Source: Pseudomonadota bacterium (GTDB lineage Bacteria > Pseudomonadota > Alphaproteobacteria > Rhizobiales > Kaistiaceae). Taken from it: DNA of 13,926 nt. This document shows positions 1 to 5,273 of this stretch, piece by piece. Each line of letters begins with the position of its first letter. Within the stretch, counting starts at the first letter, position 1. Position numbers and translations under genes: made by a program. The DNA lies in NCBI GenBank assembly GCA_023391905.1, contig JAEWAD010000545.1:1-13926 (forward strand), written 5' to 3'. The notes beneath the pieces were generated by a model, which was given only the letters and a program-made list of their open reading frames with translations, ran no database searches and was not told the DNA's origin.

Positions 1-214
1 TCCCAAGGCCCGTCAGAAGGCCGCCGAGGCCGCCAAACGCAGCACCGATGCCTGCGCCAGCACCTGCGCCAACGGCCGCGTCACCATCACTGTCGTCGCG
101 GTTCGAGCCGACGATACTGATATCGTCGCGAGAGACGCCGAGAGACTGCAGCTGGCGAACAGCGCTTGTCGCGTCGGCATGCGAGTCGAACAACCCGGAT
201 ACGGTAGTGGTCAT
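1..214 (-). CDS. Glycine-zipper general stress protein (YflT-like), 3' end cut by window
   Basis: The gene runs off the left edge, so only the first 71 residues are visible. It opens with MTTTVSGLFDSHADATSAVR, then a segment SLGVSRDDISIVGSN (about residues 24-38), then an acidic linker and a Gly/Ala-rich stretch (residues 48-71) with the GxxxG spacing of a glycine zipper. This order matches the general-stress/YflT-like N-terminal domain in which a small alpha/beta unit that pairs residues across a 'hidden duplicated' sheet is followed by a membrane-inserting glycine zipper. The start ATG (212-214) has a GGGAGG ribosome site. It lies 17 bases after the stop of the PepSY-like gene on the same strand, so the two probably form an operon driven by the promoter at 607-631. 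The function is unknown; a role in envelope stress is inferred from the family and the promoter. Confidence 0.75.
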   Translation of the reverse strand, partial: MTTTVSGLFDSHADATSAVRQLQSLGVSRDDISIVGSNRDDSDGDAAVGAGAGAGIGAAFGGLGGLLTGLG

Positions 215-231
215 GGTGGCCTCCCTTCTTC

Positions 232-525
232 TTACTTGCTGGTCACGTTGCCCTGAAAGTCGACCTGCACATCATGGGTGGCCCCATCCTTGGTGGCCTT
301 GCCCCGCCAGATGCCGTTATCGTCCTTCACGAGCGCGGAAACGTCGGAATAGCCCGCCTTGGCGATCTGCTCGCGGGCCTGGTCTTCCGTGAAGCTGTTG
401 GCACCGGCGACCGGCGCGTCCGGATTGGTGGTTCCGTCGGATACGGCGGGCGTTGAAGCGTCCTCCGCATAGACCGGCGCGATCAGCGCAGCCGACATCA
501 CGCCCGCAACGAGAAGGCTTTTCAT
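232..525 (-). CDS. Secreted PepSY-like protein
   Basis: 97 aa. Residues 1-20 form a clear Sec signal peptide (positive start, hydrophobic core, cleavage after VYA). A Thr/Pro/Asp-rich linker follows (21-43). The C-terminal domain (about 44-97) reads FTEDQAREQIAKAGYSDVSA, then an aromatic-containing strand around DDNGIWRGKA and a final strand HDVQVDFQGNV. This helix-then-three-strands pattern is that of the PepSY or BLIP-like fold, proteins usually periplasmic and thought to bind peptides or inhibit proteases. GGAGG with a five-base spacer precedes the ATG. An EcfG consensus promoter sits about 80 bases upstream, so general-stress induction is likely. The exact ligand cannot be told from the sequence. 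Confidence 0.85.
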   Translation of the reverse strand: MKSLLVAGVMSAALIAPVYAEDASTPAVSDGTTNPDAPVAGANSFTEDQAREQIAKAGYSDVSALVKDDNGIWRGKATKDGATHDVQVDFQGNVTSK

Positions 526-606
526 GGTTTCCTCCAGTATTGCCGTGAAAATGGCACCGAGAAACCTCCAGCGAGGCTGACCTCATCGTGCCGTGTCCGA
601 ATATCC

Positions 607-631
607 AACGATGTCAGCCGGATATCGTTCC
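607..631 (-). promoter_or_regulatory. EcfG (general stress sigma factor) promoter, perfect match
   Basis: Read on the minus strand: GGAAC (631-627), 16 bases, CGTT (610-607). Both boxes match the alphaproteobacterial EcfG consensus GGAAC-N16/17-CGTT exactly. It points at the PepSY-like gene (ATG at 525) and the glycine-zipper gene behind it. The implied leader is roughly 75 bases. Confidence 0.75.
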
Positions 632-808
632 AGACTTTCAGTCGTTCCGTCAGGATAGGTTCCGGCCGTCCAGGTGAGCCAGACATATCGAGTCCGCTAG
701 CCGCAACCGATGCCCGGCGTTCCGGATTTAACAGTCATGACAACTGGGAGACACCGAACTTTCCCAAAAGTCGGGTCTCGCCACCCCTAACCTCAGGAGC
801 CCAACGCG

Positions 809-994
809 ATGCGGGAACTGACCGATCGTGAATGGCAGACCTTGATCGACCTGGTGGATCCGGCGTTGTCCCTGATCATTGATCGCGAGATCCTTGATCG
901 ATTGGTTGCCGACGGCTTCGTCGATAGGTTGACCAACTGCTACAGGCCGAGCCCGCTCGGAACCGCAGTCCTCCGAGGCTACCGCCATCGCTAG
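809..994 (+). CDS. Tiny winged-helix-like protein, paralogue of the gene at 8485-8679
   Basis: 61 aa, with CAGGAG nine bases before the ATG. I do not recognise a named family. Residues 4-16 (LTDREWQTLIDLV) and 26-37 (REILDRLVADGF) look like helices, followed by a short hairpin ending YRPSPLG (45-51). This resembles the end of a MarR/PadR-type winged helix, where the recognition helix is followed by 'L.eeGlv.......yrlT..G'. The protein at 8485-8679 shares the LT..xW..L start, the (D/E)G ten residues before RP, and the final Gly, so they are distant paralogues. It lies 83 bases upstream of the SDR gene on the same strand. Too short for a full DNA-binding dimer of the usual kind; DNA or protein binding is a guess. 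Confidence 0.6.
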   Translation: MRELTDREWQTLIDLVDPALSLIIDREILDRLVADGFVDRLTNCYRPSPLGTAVLRGYRHR

Positions 995-1020
995 CGCTCG
1001 TGACGGATCCAGCTCATGCA

Positions 1021-1046
1021 GGAACCATCGGGCGAAAGAAGTCTTT
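1021..1046 (+). promoter_or_regulatory. Weak EcfG-type promoter candidate before the SDR gene
   Basis: GGAACC (1021-1026) matches the extended -35 element, and CTTT (1043-1046) lies 17 bases after GGAAC, one mismatch from CGTT. The spacing to the ATG at 1078 is right for a leader of about 25 bases. The -10 is imperfect, so this is only a candidate; read-through from the gene at 809 is the alternative. Confidence 0.3.
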
Positions 1047-1077
1047 TCGAAACGTGGACAGCGGAAAGGACCTCCCG

Positions 1078-2040
1078 ATGAGCAAAGCCGAGAAAGCCGA
1101 GAAGAAGCAGCGCGAAATCCAGCGCAAAGTTGATCGAGACGATGCCGGCAGGAAGTCCAAGAGCGCACCGAAGGCCATGCAGGCAGGGGCTCGCCCCTAC
1201 CCGGCGCCGCCCTTCCCGAGGCAACATCATCCCAAGCCCGGCGTAGAGGCAAAGATCGATCCCGCGCCTCTCTATGATGCCCCGTTCTGGACAGGATCGG
1301 GCAAACTCGACGGACGCGTGGCGCTAATCACCGGCGGCGATTCCGGTATCGGTCGCGCTGTAGCGGTGCTATTTGCCCGGGAAGGTGCCGACATCGCCAT
1401 TCATTACCTGACCGAGCACACCGATGCCCAAGCGACCAAGCTCGCTGTCGAGGCAGAGGGCCGCCGCTGTCTTCTCATTTCCGGGGACGTGTCAAAACGG
1501 GAAGACTGCAAAAGAGCCGTCGGCCAGACGGTCGAGGAATTCGGCAGGTTGGACGTGCTCGTAAACAACGCGGCCTTCCAGATTCATTCAAAGGCGTTCG
1601 AGGAGCTGACCGAGGAGCACTTCGACACGACCCTGAAGACCAACCTCTACGGCTACTTCCATATGGCTCAGGAGGCCGTGCCGCATATGAAGCCGGGTTC
1701 GGCCATCATCAACACAGGCTCGGTGACGGGTCTGACGGGTTCAAAATCCCTGGTCGACTATTCGATGACCAAAGGCGGGATCCATGCCTTCACAAAGGCA
1801 CTGTCCGGCAACCTCATGGCCAAGGGCATTCGGGTCAACGCCGTGGCCCCCGGGCCTGTATGGACGCCCCTGAACCCCTCGGACAAAACCGCCGAGGATG
1901 TTTCAGAGTTCGGCGCGAATACCCCCATGAAGCGGCCTGCGCAGCCGGAGGAGATCGCACCTGCTTATGTCTTTCTCGCGTCACCTCAGTGCTCGAGCTA
2001 CATAACGGGCGAGGTGCTACCGATCGTGGGTGGGTACTAG
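1078..2040 (+). CDS. SDR family oxidoreductase (YghA/general stress protein 39-like)
   Basis: 320 aa from the ATG preceded by GGAAAGGA; an in-frame upstream start at 1000 adds 26 residues without a ribosome site. The Rossmann signature TGGDSGIG is at 85-92, the NNA motif at 163-165, catalytic Ser at 215 (INTGSVTG) and YSMTK at 228-232 giving Tyr228/Lys232. The extended N-terminus contains the family's Pro-rich linker (about 40-75: PYPAPPFPRQHH, then a segment ending GSGKLDGR). It is preceded by a Lys-rich stretch (residues 1-38) that looks disordered and is specific to this protein or its close relatives. This YghA-type branch reduces carbonyl compounds with NAD(P)H and is repeatedly a stress-induced gene; the substrate is unknown. 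It is a cytosolic enzyme, convergent with the iron permease gene at 25 bases. Confidence 0.93.
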   Translation: MSKAEKAEKKQREIQRKVDRDDAGRKSKSAPKAMQAGARPYPAPPFPRQHHPKPGVEAKIDPAPLYDAPFWTGSGKLDGRVALITGGDSGIGRAVAVLFAREGADIAIHYLTEHTDAQATKLAVEAEGRRCLLISGDVSKREDCKRAVGQTVEEFGRLDVLVNNAAFQIHSKAFEELTEEHFDTTLKTNLYGYFHMAQEAVPHMKPGSAIINTGSVTGLTGSKSLVDYSMTKGGIHAFTKALSGNLMAKGIRVNAVAPGPVWTPLNPSDKTAEDVSEFGANTPMKRPAQPEEIAPAYVFLASPQCSSYITGEVLPIVGGY

Positions 2041-2065
2041 GCTCAGGTCGCCAGCCAAAAGCACT

Positions 2066-2476
2066 TCAGGCCCGGCGGCCAACGCGATTGCCGCGTTCGC
2101 CTTCAATCCTTGCGATGTTGCGATGAGCTTGATCGGCAGCGGCCCGGCACTTCGCATGCAGAGCCTCTAGCTCGCTATCGGTCAGCGTCTCGATGCCCAT
2201 GAATTCGTCCTCTGCATTGGAGGAACGGATGATTTCATCGAGCTTGGTTTGCAGGGCGACGCTATCCCGGTTCTGAGTGTTTTGAATCAGGAAGACCATG
2301 AGGAAAGTGACGATCGTGGTCCCCGTATTGATCACGAGCTGCCAGGTCTCGGAAAAGCCGAAGACCGGGCCAGAACCCGCCCAAACCGCGATCGCCGCCA
2401 AGCTCAGCAGAAAGGTTTGCGAACTGCCGGCTGCCCGTGCTGTCGCGTTCGCGAATGTCTCGAAATATCGTTCCAT
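2066..2476 (-). CDS. Low-affinity iron permease family protein
   Basis: 136 aa from MERYFETFAN. Two membrane helices are visible (about 20-40 and 44-65). The stretch at 44-71 carries the family signature TWQLVINTGTTIVTF followed by VFLIQNTQNRD, and a soluble helical tail with KLDE (78-81) follows. This is the small bacterial member of the family named after yeast Fet4; transport of iron by the bacterial proteins is inferred from the family name and not proven. AAGGAG sits 10 bases before ATG 2476 and 4 bases before an alternative in-frame ATG at 2482, so the start is uncertain by two residues. The EcfG promoter at 2504-2528 excludes the longer frame that begins at 2689. Confidence 0.9.
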   Translation of the reverse strand: MERYFETFANATARAAGSSQTFLLSLAAIAVWAGSGPVFGFSETWQLVINTGTTIVTFLMVFLIQNTQNRDSVALQTKLDEIIRSSNAEDEFMGIETLTDSELEALHAKCRAAADQAHRNIARIEGERGNRVGRRA

Positions 2477-2503
2477 GATCATCCCGCTCCTTCGGCCTGA
2501 AGA

Positions 2504-2528
2504 AACGGACAAGCCCCAACACCGTTCC
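2504..2528 (-). promoter_or_regulatory. EcfG promoter of the iron permease gene, perfect match
   Basis: On the minus strand: GGAACGG... with GGAAC at 2528-2524, 16 bases, CGTT at 2507-2504. An exact consensus match ending about 22-28 bases before the start codon, so the leader is very short and contains just the ribosome site. It diverges from the promoter at 2577-2602, with 48 bases between them. Confidence 0.75.
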
Positions 2529-2576
2529 AGACCGCCGGCCGGGCGAACCAGCGAGATCCAATCTGCAAGATGTAGA

Positions 2577-2602
2577 GGAACCACCGACGTCCTGAGGGAG
2601 TT
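2577..2602 (+). promoter_or_regulatory. EcfG-type promoter facing a non-coding transcript
   Basis: GGAACC (2577-2582), with 17 bases after GGAAC before AGTT (2599-2602). The -35 box is perfect including the extended sixth base; the -10 has one mismatch (A for C), as does the promoter at 3376-3400. No credible ORF follows; instead there is a stem-loop and an intrinsic terminator, which suggests a stress-induced sRNA. Confidence 0.5.
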
Positions 2603-2606
2603 AAGC

Positions 2607-2683
2607 GCGATGAGGGTGCCGTATCCCCCCGCCCAGGCCCCTCGCAGAAGCCCGTCTGCCAGTCTCTGGCGACGGGCTTTTGC
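2607..2683 (+). ncRNA. Putative general-stress sRNA with C-rich 5' loop (GsrN-like in design)
   Basis: Predicted transcript of about 77 nt. It begins five bases after the -10 box at 2599-2602. The 5' arm GCGAUGAGGG (2607-2616) pairs with CCCCUCGC (2638-2645), giving eight base pairs with two single-base bulges. The 21-base loop contains UAUCCCCCCGCCC, including six C in a row (2625-2630). A long terminator hairpin with a U-rich tail follows at once. Known biology: GsrN of Caulobacter is transcribed by the EcfG-class sigma factor and uses a C-rich 5' loop to pair with mRNAs including that of catalase KatG. I see similarity of architecture, not proven homology. The possible pairing of loop bases AUCCCCC with GGAGGAU at the katE ribosome site (six of seven pairs) is suggestive only, since ribosome sites are G-rich anyway. 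Confidence 0.5.
2648..2681 (+). terminator. Strong intrinsic terminator ending the putative sRNA
   Basis: AAGCCCGTC (2648-2656) pairs with GACGGGCTT (2671-2679), and inside it GCCAG (2658-2662) pairs with CTGGC (2666-2670) around a TCT loop. The downstream run TTTTGCTTT supplies the U-tract on the plus strand. The nearest plus-strand gene ends 600 bases upstream, so this signal needs a transcript of its own. Confidence 0.75.
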
Positions 2684-2721
2684 TTTCACACGCGAGGTTC
2701 GCCGAGGCCGCGATTAAGGCG

Positions 2722-2746
2722 GGAACAGTTGGCAGAGTTTGGGGTT
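2722..2746 (+). promoter_or_regulatory. EcfG-type promoter of the PRC-barrel gene
   Basis: GGAAC (2722-2726), 16 bases, GGTT (2743-2746). One mismatch in the -10 box (G for C). The spacing to the GTG start at 2781 is typical. Confidence 0.6.
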
Positions 2747-2780
2747 ACCTCACCACACACAATCTGAAAGGAGGCTCCTA

Positions 2781-3077
2781 GTGCAGCACGCCAATCATCC
2801 CCGCCTCACCCCGGACGAACTGACGGCGCCCGTGATTCAAGGCGCCACCATCTACGGTCCCGACGATGCAAAGATCGGCACTGTCTCCCATGTTCATGGG
2901 GCAGGTAGCAGCGCCCAAGTCGTCGTCGACGTCGGCGGCTTCTTGGGCATCGGAGCGAAGCCGGTAGCAGTGCCCGCCGGGGACCTCGACTTCATGCGCG
3001 ACGAAAACGGCAACATCCACGCGCTCACGAACTGGACCAAGGATCAGCTCAAGAACATGCCCGAGCACATCGACTGA
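2781..3077 (+). CDS. PRC-barrel domain protein
   Basis: 98 aa, starting at GTG 2781 behind an excellent AAAGGAGG six bases upstream; the frame is open further 5' but has no ribosome site there. Residues 14-70 form a PRC-barrel: GATIYGPDDAKIGTVSHVHG (21-40), then VVVDVGGFLGIGAKPVAVP (47-65) and a closing strand around LDFMRD. The tail (75-98) includes LTNWTKDQLKNMPEH, a segment often seen in stand-alone alphaproteobacterial PRC-barrel proteins. The domain is a small beta barrel known from RimM and photosynthetic reaction centre subunit H; the role of free-standing copies is unknown, though many are stress-induced. It is probably cytosolic as no signal peptide is present. Confidence 0.9.
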   Translation: MQHANHPRLTPDELTAPVIQGATIYGPDDAKIGTVSHVHGAGSSAQVVVDVGGFLGIGAKPVAVPAGDLDFMRDENGNIHALTNWTKDQLKNMPEHID

Positions 3078-3104
3078 CTTGAGCCAGTCACGAAGTCCAA
3101 TTGT

Positions 3105-3138
3105 GAACCCCGTCGCAGGCTCCGCCTCGGCGGGGTTC
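3105..3138. terminator. Hairpin between convergent genes
   Basis: GAACCCCG (3105-3112) pairs perfectly with CGGGGTTC (3131-3138) around an 18-base loop. It sits between the stop of the PRC-barrel gene and the convergent stop at 3145, so it could serve both strands. No U-tract follows, so efficiency is uncertain. Confidence 0.5.
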
Positions 3139-3144
3139 TCGCGC

Positions 3145-3339
3145 CTACAGGGAACTATCGCTGGCCTGAGTTCCCTGCTCTCGTAGTTGCTGCGCGATTT
3201 TCACGCGATCGTTCTGCGCTAACGTCACGGCCTCGACAATGACGTTCGCCAATTGCAGCTCTCCAATGTCCGTAGCTCGTTTTGCCAAATTGACGAGCTC
3301 GGCGGCGATCTTTTCTAGTTCCCGAATCCTATGTGGCAT
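3145..3339 (-). CDS. Small two-helix protein, copy 1 of 3
   Basis: 64 aa. GGAGGA is located four to five bases before the ATG. The sequence predicts two amphipathic helices joined by a short turn: helix 1 about 4-22 (RIRELEKIAAELVNLAKRA), turn TDIGE (23-27), helix 2 about 28-56, then a polar tail. The first 41 residues match the protein at 8759-8950 at 28 positions, with most other changes conservative (for example DIGELQLA versus DINELQIA). A third, more distant relative is at 10026-10208. I do not recognise a named family; similar small helical-hairpin proteins are common in Hyphomicrobiales. It is divergent from the degenerate XRE gene at 3429. A protein-binding role is possible but unproven. 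Confidence 0.75.
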   Translation of the reverse strand: MPHRIRELEKIAAELVNLAKRATDIGELQLANVIVEAVTLAQNDRVKIAQQLREQGTQASDSSL

Positions 3340-3375
3340 CCGTCCTCCATAGCGATGACTATGTCGGGATGCATC

Positions 3376-3400
3376 GGAACTTGCCAGCGGCCCGCGAGTT
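3376..3400 (+). promoter_or_regulatory. EcfG-type promoter candidate before the XRE-like gene
   Basis: GGAAC (3376-3380), 16 bases, AGTT (3397-3400). One mismatch in the -10 box. It ends 28 bases before ATG 3429, so it also argues that the gene starts there and not at the upstream in-frame starts. Confidence 0.45.
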
Positions 3401-3428
3401 CAAGCCACAGGGTTTGTTTCGCGAGGCT

Positions 3429-3740
3429 ATGATGACCGATCGATCAAGGTTCAAGCGTCTGCCAGAGGGAATTCAATCACGCGTCGACGGCGGCGCACAC
3501 CTACTGACGGCCGTGCGAGAATGGCGTGGATACACGTGCTCGGAGCTCTGTGACCTGGCAGAGGTCCAACTCGTGATCCTCATGTTGGCCGAACGCGGCG
3601 GCGATCTCCTTCCGGAAGAGGCGGAGGCGCTCGCTCGGGTACTCGGAGTCGACGTCGACCTGATTTCCACTCCCCAGAGACCGGAACCGACGATGAAGAC
3701 CACACCCCGCCCTCCAATCGGCTCCATGAAGCCAATTTAG
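3429..3740 (+). CDS. Degenerate XRE/Cro-CI-type helix-turn-helix protein
   Basis: 103 aa from ATG 3429 (or the adjacent ATG 3432, five bases from GAGG). Residues 25-79 follow the layout of an XRE domain: LLTAVREWRGYTCSELCDLA (25-44), a scaffold where the recognition helix should be (EVQLVILMLAERGGD, 45-59), and the closing ALARVLGVDVDLIS (67-80). In canonical members the middle reads like 'GVSQPYLSQIERG'; here it is strongly hydrophobic (VQLVILML) and lacks the polar DNA-contacting residues. It may thus have lost DNA binding, or bind another protein. The tail (81-103) is Pro-rich. Its promoter and divergent position next to the two-helix gene suggest a shared regulatory unit. Confidence 0.65.
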   Translation: MMTDRSRFKRLPEGIQSRVDGGAHLLTAVREWRGYTCSELCDLAEVQLVILMLAERGGDLLPEEAEALARVLGVDVDLISTPQRPEPTMKTTPRPPIGSMKPI

Positions 3741-3777
3741 GATGTCCTTTGGCGGCCATGCGGCTTCGATCGCCCGA

Positions 3778-3891
3778 CTACAGCCCAACCGCTATCGCCG
3801 CGTAGAGAAGACAATAGAGGTAAAACGCCGCTCCGGTCAGACCGGCAAATGCCGATATCCGCGCAATCGCGGTTGCCATGCTATGTGACAT
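3778..3891 (-). CDS. Possible 37-aa single-pass membrane microprotein
   Basis: A short frame starting MSHSMATAIARISAFAGLTG and ending in a hydrophobic segment rich in Ala, Leu, Tyr and Ile (residues 13-37), followed directly by TAG. One transmembrane helix would span about residues 14-36, with Arg11 on the inner side. There is only a weak ribosome site (AAGG two bases from the ATG, GGGG about eight bases away). No family recognised. The amino-acid pattern is that of a real small membrane protein rather than a random frame, but length alone makes this tentative. Confidence 0.4.
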   Translation of the reverse strand: MSHSMATAIARISAFAGLTGAAFYLYCLLYAAIAVGL

Positions 3892-4040
3892 TGCCTTAGC
3901 CCCGTTGTGCCCCAAGTCACGGAGCCAGAATGACGCTAAGTCATCCCGTCTTCAAGTTGTGCTCGCGAGCCTGTGACCCGCTCGCCTATTGACCGCCCCT
4001 GTAAGCGGCTTAGCTCCTTGACCAGTGCCCAAAGGACTCT

Positions 4041-4066
4041 GGCCCGCCCACACGGCGGGCCTTTTT
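4041..4066 (+). terminator. Strong intrinsic terminator immediately before the DUF982 start codon
   Basis: GGCCCGCC (4041-4048) pairs with GGCGGGCC (4054-4061) around CACAC, followed by TTTTT (4062-4066). This is a textbook rho-independent terminator on the plus strand. The last plus-strand gene upstream stops at 3740, with a minus-strand frame between. It might end an unseen non-coding transcript in 3900-4040 or act as an attenuator for the gene at 4069. Confidence 0.75.
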
Positions 4067-4068
4067 CC

Positions 4069-4365
4069 ATGCCCCAGGTGTTCGATCCCGTTTGGATCTG
4101 GGAAAAAGCCGGTTCGCGTCGGGCCATCGGCGACGTTCGGCGCGCGACGGAATGGCTTCTGTTTTTCTGGCCGGATGCGTTCATGAAGACCGACGCTCAC
4201 CGAAGGGCCCGAATTGCCTGCCTCGATGCCCACGAGGGAAAGGTGCCGGTCGCGACTGCTCGGGCTGCTTTCCTGGCTGCTGCGGAGGAGGCGGGGATCC
4301 TGGCCGAGGATCCCCGGAGTGCCTTTCCTGCGCCCCCTGACGCGCGACATCGGCGGAGGACCTGA
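4069..4365 (+). CDS. DUF982 domain protein
   Basis: 98 aa from ATG 4069. The whole protein is one DUF982 domain: an N-terminal strand pair (VFDPVWIWEKAGSRRAI, 4-20), then a helix starting VRRATEWLLFFWP (22-34), the conserved HRRARIACLDAHEGKVP (44-60), and ARAAFLAAAEEAGILAED (63-80). This family of about 80-100 aa is abundant in rhizobia and has no known function. The start is unusual: the ATG begins two bases after the T-run of a strong terminator and has no Shine-Dalgarno sequence, and the next in-frame candidate (GTG 4078) is no better. An upstream in-frame start at 3973 would translate through the hairpin. The gene is convergent with the isochorismatase gene, with seven bases between stops. 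Confidence 0.75.
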   Translation: MPQVFDPVWIWEKAGSRRAIGDVRRATEWLLFFWPDAFMKTDAHRRARIACLDAHEGKVPVATARAAFLAAAEEAGILAEDPRSAFPAPPDARHRRRT

Positions 4366-4372
4366 GGCGTCA

Positions 4373-4996
4373 CTAGAGCCGCGATGGCGGCCAAACAGCC
4401 AGCAGCGCTTCCGTATCGAGCATCTGGACCTGCTGGTAGAAGCGGGTTCCATAAAGCGCCAGAGCGGCATCGTGAGAGGCGTCGGTCGAGCTGCAGACAG
4501 CATCGGAAATCAGGTAGACGGGATAGCCCAGATCGACGGCGTCGAGGACGGTTGCAAGCACACAGACATCCGTCTCCGCTCCCGTGATGATCACCCCGTC
4601 CGCAGCTCGTGCCATCAACTGGTTGCGCAGTTCTGATCCGAGAAATGCCGAATAGACCGGCTTGTCAACAACGGTAGCCGGAGGGACGAAGGCAGCAAGG
4701 TCGGGCAGCAGGTCAAGCCCTTCCGGCTCAAGTCTTTCCTGGGTCGCGTGTTCGTGCAGGCTGTAGTAGCGCTGCCATGTGCCCCTAGCCTCCTCGGCGT
4801 GTCGTGGAGGAATGAACCGCGTGAATATGGCTCGCTCCGGTGCATGCTCGGAGATGCGAACGATGCTGGGCAGAACCCGCTCCATCCAAGGCGTCGGCCA
4901 AGGCCCATTGGGCGCGAATAGCCGCTGCATATCGATGCAAAGATGAAGCGTGCGCTGGGTGGGTTGCCAGGGGAAGGACCTTGCTTTGATTTCCAT
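4373..4996 (-). CDS. Isochorismatase-family cysteine hydrolase
   Basis: 207 aa from MEIKARSFPW; longer starts exist (5029 and beyond) but homology begins here and none has a good ribosome site. The fold and catalytic triad of the family are visible: Asp22 in LCIDMQRLF, Lys112 in VVDKPVYSAF, and the nucleophile Cys145 in GAETDVCVLAT, preceded by the expected non-prolyl cis bond region. Enzymes of this family cleave amide or C-N bonds of small metabolites (nicotinamide, carbamoyl compounds, biuret) or isochorismate; the substrate here is not evident. The motif RFIPPRHAEEARGTWQRYY (60-78) is typical of a subgroup of uncharacterised hydrolases. It is cytosolic, and divergent from the DUF4142 gene. 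Confidence 0.9.
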   Translation of the reverse strand: MEIKARSFPWQPTQRTLHLCIDMQRLFAPNGPWPTPWMERVLPSIVRISEHAPERAIFTRFIPPRHAEEARGTWQRYYSLHEHATQERLEPEGLDLLPDLAAFVPPATVVDKPVYSAFLGSELRNQLMARAADGVIITGAETDVCVLATVLDAVDLGYPVYLISDAVCSSTDASHDAALALYGTRFYQQVQMLDTEALLAVWPPSRL

Positions 4997-5207
4997 CGAA
5001 GGCCCCAGATTCTGCGCGGTGACCGGCATCTCTCGCGGGGAGCGAGACGATGCTTCACCCACGAAGCGCCCTGCCACTACTGGCCGGCGATAAGCCTCTT
5101 GGCAACACAATGTGCCGGGCGCCAACCGGTTGCGTGACAGGTCCGGCCCGAAATTCCCGGCAGTCGTCGATCGCGATGGTCCGAGACACAAATTCTCGAG
5201 ATCCAGC

Positions 5208-5232
5208 GGAACTACGGACGGGGTGAAAGGTT
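5208..5232 (+). promoter_or_regulatory. EcfG-type promoter of the DUF4142 gene
   Basis: GGAAC (5208-5212), 16 bases, GGTT (5229-5232), the same arrangement as at 2722-2746. The ATG used for the gene is 42 bases downstream. Confidence 0.6.
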
Positions 5233-5273
5233 CGTTTGCTTACATGGTCTTCGAGACGGAAAGGTCGGCAGAC

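Noticed and set aside
728..1252. Minus-strand frame of 174 codons across the SDR start and the 61-aa gene
   Set aside because: Low-complexity Arg/Ser-rich product with no ribosome site, overlapping two better supported plus-strand genes.
3150..3175. Inverted repeat GGGAAC...GTTCCC resembling opposed EcfG -35 boxes
   Set aside because: It is in the 3' end of the two-helix gene, and no -10 box lies at 16-17 bases on either strand.
3833..3845. Palindrome CCGGTCAGACCGG
   Set aside because: It lies inside the possible microprotein frame, and GC-rich palindromes of this length are common at this base composition.
3960..4040. tRNA-like look of the stretch with GGCTTAGCTC before the terminator
   Set aside because: I could not fold acceptor, D, anticodon and T arms or find a GTTC-type T loop on either strand.
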